In this document: positions 11,759 through 18,121 of the stretch, one piece after another
How positions within the stretch are numbered: position 1 is the stretch's first letter
Layout: each line of letters opens with the position of its first letter
Origin: an uncultured PS1 clade bacterium
GTDB taxonomy: Bacteria; Pseudomonadota; Alphaproteobacteria; RS24
Length of the DNA stretch: 44,601 nt
Direction: 5' to 3'
NCBI GenBank assembly: GCA_902624095.1
Contig: CACNWB010000015.1
Location: forward strand, 1 to 44,601
Notes under the pieces: generated by a model
Told to the model about the DNA's origin: nothing
Databases searched by the model: none
What the model saw: only the letters and a program-made list of their open reading frames with translations
Translations under genes and position numbers: made by a program

Positions 11759-12580
11759 ATGGACGATTTAAGCAATAAGGTTGTTGCCATCACTGGTGGT
11801 GCGACCGGGATTGGCCTTGCCTTGGCCAAAAGCCTAGGCGTGGAGGGAGCCAAAATAATCATTGGCGAACCTCGCCAAGAAGCTCTTAATTCTGCCATTG
11901 CAAGGCTTTCGGAATTAGGCATCGAAGCCATCTCCGCCCCGCTGGATGTGGCAAATCTTTCCAGCGTCGAAGCCTTTGCCGATGTCGCTTGGGAGCATTA
12001 TGGCCGGGTCGACATGTTAATCAACAATGCAGGTATTACAGGTGCTCACGGATCAATCTATAAAGTTGATATCGCCGAAGCTCGCAAGTTACTCGATGTG
12101 AACTTTTTTGGTGTTTGGCACGGTTGTGCGGTATTTAGCGCCCGCTTGATCGAGCAAGGGACGCAGGCAGCGATTTATAATCTTGGCTCGGAAAACTCGC
12201 TTTTTGTCGCTGTGCCCAAAAGCGTCGCGTATGTTGCGTCAAAACATGCTGTTTTCGGTCTAAGCGAAAGCTTGCGCAATGATTTACCCGATTTTATCCA
12301 TGTCGGCACAATTTTTCCCGGCTATGTCGACACCCCGCTGACCGCTCAAGCGGAGGGAGGCATGAATGCAGATGATTTTGCCGAAATTGTTAAACGGCAG
12401 ATAAAAAACGGTGAACATATAATAGTCTCCCATAGCTACAATATGGTGCATATTGATGAGCGCCATGCCGAGTTGAAAAACGCTTATGCATCCTATGCCC
12501 CACGCTATAAGGGTGATGACGAATATGATGTAGCCACACTGATTGGCGCCCAAGTCAAACAAACAAAAGAAAAATCTTAG
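11759..12580 (+). CDS. Short-chain dehydrogenase/reductase
   Basis: A 273-residue classical SDR, an NAD(P)-dependent alcohol/ketone oxidoreductase of unknown substrate. The Rossmann glycine motif TGGATGIG is at 12-19, NNAG at 89-92, a serine in NLGSENS (144-147), and the catalytic YVASK has Tyr158 and Lys162. The ATG at 11759 has GGAG 6 nt upstream; a TTG at 11741 overlapping the ABC stop is a poorer choice. The 14-nt gap after the ABC ATPase suggests cotranscription. A weak hairpin about 12606-12632 could end the unit, but it lacks a U tract. Confidence 0.9.
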   Translation: MDDLSNKVVAITGGATGIGLALAKSLGVEGAKIIIGEPRQEALNSAIARLSELGIEAISAPLDVANLSSVEAFADVAWEHYGRVDMLINNAGITGAHGSIYKVDIAEARKLLDVNFFGVWHGCAVFSARLIEQGTQAAIYNLGSENSLFVAVPKSVAYVASKHAVFGLSESLRNDLPDFIHVGTIFPGYVDTPLTAQAEGGMNADDFAEIVKRQIKNGEHIIVSHSYNMVHIDERHAELKNAYASYAPRYKGDDEYDVATLIGAQVKQTKEKS

Positions 12581-12731
12581 GGCGGCAGACAAGTTTAATG
12601 AAGGTTAGGGAGGCCCATAGCGTCCACCCTACGTTTCTAATGATTGACTAACTTCGTTTATAGCAGGTGGATTAAGAAGCCCAGTTTTCGATTTGGTAGT
12701 CATCACCAAATGATGTAAAACCACCATGAAA

Positions 12732-12808
<77 letters not shown>

Positions 12809-12857
12809 GTCTCACCAACGCTTTCAGCTTCAAGCCAAATCATTGGAATGCAATTGC

Positions 12858-12872
12858 TCCAATTATGCTCCA
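12858..12872. repeat. 15-bp repeat in integrase leader (possible att or arm site), copy 1
   Basis: TCCAATTATGCTCCA lies 14 nt before the integrase start, inside a tandem GCTCCAAT-TAT-GCTCCAAT. An exact copy lies at 16451-16465, and the following bases also largely agree (aTGAGgT here, cTGAGaT there). The tandem motif is of the kind bound by tyrosine recombinases as arm sites; whether it is a crossover site is not proven. Confidence 0.6.
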
Positions 12873-12885
12873 ATGAGGTTTCAGC

Positions 12886-13854
12886 ATGGCAACAATTACA
12901 AAACGAAATGGCAGGTGGCAGGCACGTGTCAGAAGAAAAGGCTTTCCAACACAAACAAAGACTTTCGCAAATAAAACAAGCGCACAACGCTGGGTAAGAC
13001 ATACCGAAGTCCAAATAGAAACGCACGGACTAGCGAAAGACAAACCTGACTACCCGAGCTTCATCGAGGCCATTGAGAGATATAAAGAAGAAGTTTCTCG
13101 GTTTAAAAAAAGCTTCGATGTAGAAAAATACCGCCTCGACAGATTGGCTCAATTGGCGTGGGCCAGAAACACCATAGACAAGATTGACGGAAGTCACCTG
13201 GCAGGATTGAGGCTTAAGCGTCTGCAAGAAGTCTCGCCCGCCACTGTGCGCAAAGAGCTATATCTCATCTCAGCAATCTTTGAGACGGCCCGAAGAGAAT
13301 GGGGCTTTTCTAATTTGAAGAACCCTGTTGGCGACATCCGTATACCGTCAGGTGCCAACCCCAAAAGGTCTCGCATTCCATCCGACACTCTCGCCTGCCT
13401 ACTCGAGGCTACCAGCCAAAGCAGACACAGATACCTGCCCCACATTATTATGCTGGCCTTGGAAACTGGCATGCGGCGTGGGGAGATATTGAGCCTCACT
13501 TGGGGACAATATTTCCCAGAAAAGCGGCTATTAGAGCTAATAGACACGAAAAACGGACATGGTCGTTTCGTGCCATTATCCGACACAGCAATGGCAGCAA
13601 TTAGTCATGGTGCAAAACAAAATGAAAGAATATTCCCAATGACAGGAAACGCCGTTCGATTGGCCTGGGAACGACTACTTATAACACACGATATTAGAGG
13701 TTTACGTTTCCATGACCTGCGTCATGAGGCCATCAGCAGAATGTTTGATGAGGGAATGACAGTGCCGCAAGTAGCAGCTGTATCAGGACATAGGACCATA
13801 TCTATGTTGTTTCGCTATGCGCACACAACGCATAATGTAAGAGTCCAAAGCTAG
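12886..13854 (+). CDS. int: Tyrosine recombinase / phage-type integrase
   Basis: A 322-residue site-specific recombinase that cuts and rejoins DNA through a 3'-phosphotyrosine. The N-terminal 50 residues form a short arm-binding region (ATITKRNGRWQARVRRKGF), the core-binding SAM-like domain is about 58-150, and the catalytic domain has Arg197 (TGMRRGE), Lys222, His276 and Arg279 (HDLRH), His302 (GHRTIS) and nucleophile Tyr311. All catalytic residues are present, so it may be active. It lies 77 nt after tRNA-Arg in the same orientation. The DUF3237 gene starts 16 nt after its stop, which is unusual for an integrase and suggests cotranscription. Confidence 0.95.
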   Translation: MATITKRNGRWQARVRRKGFPTQTKTFANKTSAQRWVRHTEVQIETHGLAKDKPDYPSFIEAIERYKEEVSRFKKSFDVEKYRLDRLAQLAWARNTIDKIDGSHLAGLRLKRLQEVSPATVRKELYLISAIFETARREWGFSNLKNPVGDIRIPSGANPKRSRIPSDTLACLLEATSQSRHRYLPHIIMLALETGMRRGEILSLTWGQYFPEKRLLELIDTKNGHGRFVPLSDTAMAAISHGAKQNERIFPMTGNAVRLAWERLLITHDIRGLRFHDLRHEAISRMFDEGMTVPQVAAVSGHRTISMLFRYAHTTHNVRVQS

Positions 13855-13869
13855 CCGGAGTTTAGTTCT

Positions 13870-14346
13870 ATGAGTCAATTGACATTGAATGCCGCTTTCA
13901 AGATTGAAGCCGACATTGAAGTCCCTCTTCAGGTGCATGAGGGTAAAGCAATTTTCAATGTGCCGTCTGGCAAGCTTATCGACCATAAGAGCAATGATGT
14001 AATTGGAGAGCTAGTCAGCCCATCTGGAGACTGGCTAGAAATCCAACCATCAGGGACGATGAATTTGAACATCCGAGATGCATTTAAGTTGGAAGATGGT
14101 CAAAACCTTCTGGCAACCATCACAGGGCGTTCAGTGCCAAATGAAGTCGTTGTGCCTAAAATGGAAAGCGGGTCTCTGGTCAAGGGTGATGAAATGTATT
14201 TTGTCCTCTCTCTTCTTATGGAGACGGACTCTGAAAAATACCGTTGGGTAAACGATAGAGTATTCCTTGGTCAGATGACCGAGTTTACTATGCCCTCTGA
14301 AGGGCCAGGCAAAATTGCTTATGATGTTTTTGTGGTTGGTTATTAG
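13870..14346 (+). CDS. DUF3237 family protein, copy 1
   Basis: A 158-residue soluble protein without signal peptide that matches DUF3237 by its order of motifs: GELVSPSGDWLEIQPSGTMNLNIR, the LATITGRSVPN strand, GDEMYF, ETDSEKYRWVNDRVFLGQ and a C-terminal YDVFVV. The function of the family is not established. The start has GGAG at 13857-13860 with 9-nt spacing. A second copy at 22525-22998 is roughly two thirds identical by eye over its whole length, so the two derive from a duplication or from two related elements. Position right behind int marks it as element cargo. Confidence 0.82.
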   Translation: MSQLTLNAAFKIEADIEVPLQVHEGKAIFNVPSGKLIDHKSNDVIGELVSPSGDWLEIQPSGTMNLNIRDAFKLEDGQNLLATITGRSVPNEVVVPKMESGSLVKGDEMYFVLSLLMETDSEKYRWVNDRVFLGQMTEFTMPSEGPGKIAYDVFVVGY

Positions 14347-14409
14347 ACATAATCGCAAGACATAAGCTGTTTTGCTTACTTATTTCACGAATTAAGGAGG
14401 GTATTAGGC

Positions 14410-14580
14410 ATGGAAAAATTTATCAAAGAGCGGTCTTTACTCTTTTTTGTACTTTATTGGTTTTTCGTTTTGATGATTATGCGAGAGCTTCCCCCGCAGG
14501 GTGTTGCTTGGAATCTTTTCGCAGTGGTATCGGGCGGGCTCTTTTTATTCATTGCGCTCAAATACTGGGGCAAAGAATAA
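14410..14580 (+). CDS. Small two-helix membrane protein
   Basis: A 56-residue reading frame (MEKFIKERSLLFFVLYWFFV at its start) with a strong AAGGAGG at 14394-14400, 9 nt before the ATG. Two hydrophobic segments (about residues 9-24 and 34-49) are separated by a short MRELPPQGVAWN loop, and the C-terminus ends YWGKE. It is the third gene after int and the DUF3237 gene, 63 nt from the latter. No homologue is recognised; hydrophobic profile and ribosome site are the support. Toxin-type or accessory membrane roles are possible but unsupported. Confidence 0.65.
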   Translation: MEKFIKERSLLFFVLYWFFVLMIMRELPPQGVAWNLFAVVSGGLFLFIALKYWGKE

Positions 14581-14768
14581 TCGCAAGCTAAATTTTAGCG
14601 CCCATACCTTGGGGCAACCTTGTGGTTCTATTTTAATTATGACGCTCTCATTTTGCAGCCTGCAGAATCAAAACAGACCGCTGAATGTGCTGTCCAGCAG
14701 ATTAATATGGACTGCCGGCGCAGCAGGCCCCGGACCGCAATCACCTGTGAGTAATTACCACTCATAAA

Positions 14769-14821
14769 GAGTTGTTTCACTACTGATGAGATTTTTACTA
14801 AGACTAAGTGAAACTCAACTC
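14769..14821. repeat. Inverted repeat / hairpin
   Basis: Arms GAGTTG-TTTCACT (14769-14781) and AGTGAAA-CT-CAACTC (14807-14821) pair over 13 bp with a 2-nt bulge and a 25-nt loop. No T run follows, so it is not a typical terminator. Function unknown. Confidence 0.5.
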
Positions 14822-14988
14822 CAGCTCTCGGTCTGAACGAAAGCCAGATTAAAACTGGAGGTAAGAGGGATTTTTATTTCTGTTCAGGCAGAGACTACTA
14901 GTTATTATTATTGAGACAGTAATATCACGGTTCGGACTATTTTTCAAAGTAAAACAATGGGTTGGAATGGGTAAGCATGTATTTTTTA

Positions 14989-15005
14989 TTGCCCAACGCA
15001 GCGCG
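14989..15005. repeat. 17-bp dispersed repeat, copy 2
   Basis: Exact second copy of TTGCCCAACGCAGCGCG found at 10751-10767. The flanks do not match beyond a few bases, so the shared unit is short. Confidence 0.5.
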
Positions 15006-15451
15006 TAAGAGCCTCCACAACACTTCATATGAAAAATATTTTGATAAAGTCAGGCTATTTCCACCCGGGCAGCATTGACATGCTCGCCGACAGCTTCTAT
15101 CTCCATGCTATGGCAGTTAATCACCAAATTGTGCGCCGGGCTACACAGCCGAAGCACTAAAGCGGGATACACACATCATGAAGTACTACTAACTCATTCT
15201 CCAGTAATCCTACACAGACACCGCTAGCGCGCTAAGTGCTTGGCGCGTGAGGGTTTGCCTATACAGTTTTTCCTACCTCTGTGTGGTCGCGACGCTTGCG
15301 AATAACGAAGCGCAACAAAATGAGGCAATCAATGCTCTCACCTGCCCGGAGGTACACGGTTGATTCCAGTCCAATGGCAGCGACGCGAGCAGTGTCTCAT
15401 CGGCTTGCTGACATGAGGTCGGCAAGTCGCCAACATAGTTAGGAGAATGAA

Positions 15452-15784
15452 ATGGATAATGGAATTTGTTGGGAACCAGAGATAATTGAAAAACACACCA
15501 GGCGGCAGATTGCCTCGGCTAGTTTTTCTCAACCGGTTTTGACAGTGGTGCCGACCTACCCCGAACGAAAGGCGCTCATAAACACGGTGGGTGATATCTC
15601 CAATGCAACGGACCTAAACCCCAACGAGGGTTCATTCATCTTCAGAGGACGGCAGATTTTTTACACTGCCTATTGGGATGACGTCACAGAACGGTGGTAT
15701 TTCGCTACAGGAGCGAAATGGACCATCGAGGATACGGACCGCTGGATAGCTAGCCTCGATATCGAAGTGGTTGATGCAACCTAG
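15452..15784 (+). CDS. Hypothetical protein
   Basis: A 110-residue protein of unknown family with no signal peptide or membrane segment. It is rich in aromatic residues in its second half (FRGRQIFYTAYWDDVTERWY, then a short acidic tail), which suggests a small beta-rich fold. AGGAG at 15441-15445 lies 6 nt before the ATG. A strong GC-rich hairpin begins 11 nt after the stop, which supports a real, separately ended transcript. It is isolated between gene-poor DNA and a truncated primase in the accessory region. Confidence 0.6.
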   Translation: MDNGICWEPEIIEKHTRRQIASASFSQPVLTVVPTYPERKALINTVGDISNATDLNPNEGSFIFRGRQIFYTAYWDDVTERWYFATGAKWTIEDTDRWIASLDIEVVDAT

Positions 15785-15794
15785 AGAAAGTGGA

Positions 15795-15820
15795 GCCGCG
15801 GGCGGTTTGCCGTCCGCGGC
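15795..15820 (+). terminator. GC-rich hairpin after the 15452-15784 gene
   Basis: GCCGCGG and CCGCGGC arms, extended through a G-T pair and CGG/CCG to an 11-bp stem with a TTTG loop. There is no downstream T run, so it may act as an imperfect terminator or an mRNA end stabiliser. Confidence 0.45.
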
Positions 15821-15981
15821 CTCAATCTGCTGGCTGGAAATCGGATTTCATTCTCGCTCAAACCACAGCTTCATTATTGCGCTAATAAAATGTTAATTGC
15901 TTTTTAGACAGGGAACTACGTCAGGGCGGACAGAGGGCTGCTAAGGAGTTGTGACATAAATGTAGAGCACAAACGAAAAAA

Positions 15982-16455
15982 TCAATGGCCAAAATTAAAG
16001 TCACCTATCATCAAACAATCTGACTTAAGAAAATCGGCGTAATGACGGATAGCTTCCCACTCTAAACAATTTTCGCCTTTAACACCCTTGAACCTGCCCT
16101 GCTTACACGCCCAATAAAAATTCCAAATGGCCAATACACACCACTTTAGAATGCCGCTTTTTTCAGTCGACAAGCGACCAAAGAGGTTCGACTTGAGTGC
16201 GTCGCCTCTGAAGGTCTGATTAAAGGGAATAACCTTTATTCGCCGCCAGAAGCCATGCGACCCGTCTCTGGCAAAGGGTAGGTGGTTTGTCAGCAGCCAT
16301 ATTTTGAACTCTGGCGAGAACTGGAAGGCAGATGATCGCAACGCCGTACCTCTGAGGGTGTCGCCGCTGGTGAGCTTCTTGATCAACGCTTCGTCGAACC
16401 TTCGAGCGCTGTCGATCTCTGACGCGAGGGCGAAGCGTATGCCCCTAAGTTCCAA
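15982..16455 (-). pseudogene. Truncated P4-type phage/plasmid primase-helicase (C-terminal fragment)
   Basis: The 157 readable residues match the C-terminal part of P4-family phage/plasmid primases: ALASEIDSARRFDEALIKKLTSGDT, then FSPEFKIWLLTNHLPFARD and GFWRRIKVIPFNQTF, the end of the SF3 helicase domain. The Walker A and the whole primase half, normally several hundred residues, are missing. The frame is open only to a TAA at 16456-16458 on the minus strand, and this break falls exactly on the 15-bp repeat shared with the integrase leader. It is therefore a remnant of an element replication gene cut by recombination, not a functional gene. Confidence 0.8.
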
Positions 16456-16465
16456 TTATGCTCCA
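16451..16465. repeat. 15-bp repeat at the primase break, copy 2
   Basis: An exact copy of TCCAATTATGCTCCA from the integrase leader (12858-12872). It coincides with the point where homology to primase ends, which marks a probable recombination junction about 3.6 kb from the first copy. Confidence 0.6.
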
Positions 16466-16619
16466 CTGAGATGTCGCAAGACAGCTGAATTCCCAACCGA
16501 GACCCAATTGACCCGCACAAGTCTATTCACTAAATTTTAATCGCTGAAATTTATAGGTGACTTGATGTCTGAGCATAGACCGATACTTGAAAGCCATTTA
16601 CTACCTAAAGAGTTTTTCG

Positions 16620-17186
16620 ATGCTGTTGAAAACTAACAATAAAATTAAGAGTTTAGCGTTGCTTTTTATGGCTATTGCTTCGCTGGCCTCAGCCAATGAG
16701 GATTTGGAATGCAAGGTATGGGCAGTTCCTAAAGTTTCTTGGAAAGCTTATGAGTTACAGTCATTTCAATATTCAGCGAAAGTACAGTTATTTGAAAATG
16801 GCAACAAAGGGACTGAGCTAACCCTAAATAATCCGACCGATCAAACCATAGAGAGAATTGATTGGGTCAATTACACGGGCGAAAGTGAAATGGTGGCGGT
16901 GAACATCTCACCCCGGGCTACATTTGCTGAGAATTTTCTGCACGTAACTCCGCCCAAAAAGGGTGCGCAGATTGAACTCATTTATCGACAAGAAGATGAG
17001 CCGAAGTGCCTTGAGTTCTTCGAGGATGGCGAAATAGCGCAGCTACCCATTTATGACAATTGCTTGGCCTCGCGCATGCCGCAGGGCGTGGTTGAAAAAG
17101 AGGTTAAAGACTCTGTTATCCGAACTTGCACGCGAATAGCTGAAGACCCTAGCTTTGGGGACCTGCTAAGATACAACGCATGGTGA
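16620..17186 (+). CDS. Exported hypothetical protein
   Basis: A 188-residue protein from the ATG at 16620. Positively charged residues and a hydrophobic core (MLLKTNNKIKSLALLFMAIA) end in SLASANED, a clear Sec signal peptide with cleavage near residue 28. The mature part has several cysteines (ECKVW, PKCLEF, YDNCLA, RTCTRI), which may form disulfides in the periplasm. An upstream TTG at 16587 would bury the signal, so it was not chosen. The ribosome site is weak (AAAGAG). No family was recognised and no neighbour suggests a function. Confidence 0.6.
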   Translation: MLLKTNNKIKSLALLFMAIASLASANEDLECKVWAVPKVSWKAYELQSFQYSAKVQLFENGNKGTELTLNNPTDQTIERIDWVNYTGESEMVAVNISPRATFAENFLHVTPPKKGAQIELIYRQEDEPKCLEFFEDGEIAQLPIYDNCLASRMPQGVVEKEVKDSVIRTCTRIAEDPSFGDLLRYNAW

Positions 17187-17375
17187 AGAACAAAACTTCA
17201 AGTGGCCTGAAATATGAAGTGAAATCCCGTTTCTAATTCTCATCCCTTTTTTTTGAAAAAAGCAAAGGTCCTTCCAACATTCTAGTCTTTTTCAATGACA
17301 TCATACCCCTCACCCAGTCGGTGTTAGCGGCGGGGTGTTAATTTCTTAGGTGCTGAGGAAACCCAAAAAATAAGG

Positions 17376-17981
17376 TTACAAAGACCTGGCAAACTTACGG
17401 GCTTTTAACATATGCTTTTCAAAATCTCGCGCAGGCATATTGGGTAAAACCGAAAAAAATCTTAGATATCTTGTTCTCAACCCACCTAAAAGAAAAACCG
17501 ATTTTTTCAGCCTTCTGTAAGGAATGTTTGCGAAAAAAGAAAAACTCGAATAGCTGAACATCGGACCTCCATATGTTATTGAGACTATTCCTAGTTTACC
17601 TTTAAGTGCTCCCGGAACTGGGTAACCATAATTTTTGAAAAACTTACTCTCAGGTAGCAAGCTCTTGTATGAGAAAAACCATTTTGGGTGTAAAACCCAG
17701 TCGACCCAATTTTCGATGATTACATTCATCCGCAAATTGTGGCAGGCGCCCATAAGAAACATTGCATCGGCCATTTCCAGTCTCCGTCTATAGTCGAGGA
17801 CTAATTGTGGCGGAGGATTCATATCCGCTCTGTAGAAAGGCAGCTGCTCCTCTTCGTCAAATAAATTGATTAAGTCAACCGTGTGCCCCTGTTTCTCAGC
17901 TTCATCAATAAACGTGTCCCTTAACACTGCATTGAACGAATTCCTCGTATCATAGTGGCCAAATATTAAGCAAATTTTCAA
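17376..17981 (-). CDS. NAD(P)H:quinone-oxidoreductase-like flavodoxin-fold protein
   Basis: A 201-residue cytoplasmic protein resembling the NQO1/KefF/MdaB family (flavodoxin-like fold, PF02525): KICLIFGHYDTRNSFN gives the FMN/FAD phosphate loop, followed by HTVDLINLFDEEEQLPF, then MADAMFLMGACHNLRMNVIIENWVDWVLHP, matching the family's helix before the flavin-contacting GYPVPGALKGK. Members transfer two electrons from NAD(P)H to quinones or similar acceptors. It is divergent from the serine protease gene across 140 nt and stands alone. Confidence 0.72.
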   Translation of the reverse strand: MKICLIFGHYDTRNSFNAVLRDTFIDEAEKQGHTVDLINLFDEEEQLPFYRADMNPPPQLVLDYRRRLEMADAMFLMGACHNLRMNVIIENWVDWVLHPKWFFSYKSLLPESKFFKNYGYPVPGALKGKLGIVSITYGGPMFSYSSFSFFANIPYRRLKKSVFLLGGLRTRYLRFFSVLPNMPARDFEKHMLKARKFARSL

Positions 17982-18069
17982 TTTTTTAACCCTTATTTTG
18001 TAGCTCGTACTAATTTAGTGAACGTTCCCCAAATTTTTTTTTAAATACTGCCCCGATTCACTACTTTTT

Positions 18070-18075
18070 TATAAT
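18070..18075 (+). promoter_or_regulatory. Possible -10 element of the protease gene
   Basis: A perfect TATAAT lies 46 nt before the protease ATG in an A+T-rich divergent region. No good -35 was found at the right distance, so this is a weak call. Confidence 0.35.
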
Positions 18076-18121
18076 ACCATCCGCTCAACAGATTCGGTCT
18101 ATAAGAGTTATACGAGGCGCC

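Larger units (their letters stand above)
14581..15451. other. Gene-poor stretch with repeats
   Basis: About 870 nt without a convincing gene. It contains a long imperfect hairpin (14769-14821), the second copy of a 17-bp dispersed repeat (14989-15005), and a 43-codon frame at 15029-15160 (starts MKNILIKSGYFHPGSIDM) that reads like protein but lacks a ribosome site. It may be remnants of deleted element genes. Confidence 0.5.

Noticed and set aside
13870-13890. TCAATTGACATTGA resembling the TetR operator
   Set aside because: It is coding sequence of the DUF3237 gene and lacks the ATGTCAATT arm with 5-nt spacing.
14781-14815. Hammerhead-ribozyme-like core (CTGATGAG ... GAAAC)
   Set aside because: The GAAA bases are base-paired within the 13-bp stem, and the three-stem arrangement with a cleavage triplet cannot form.
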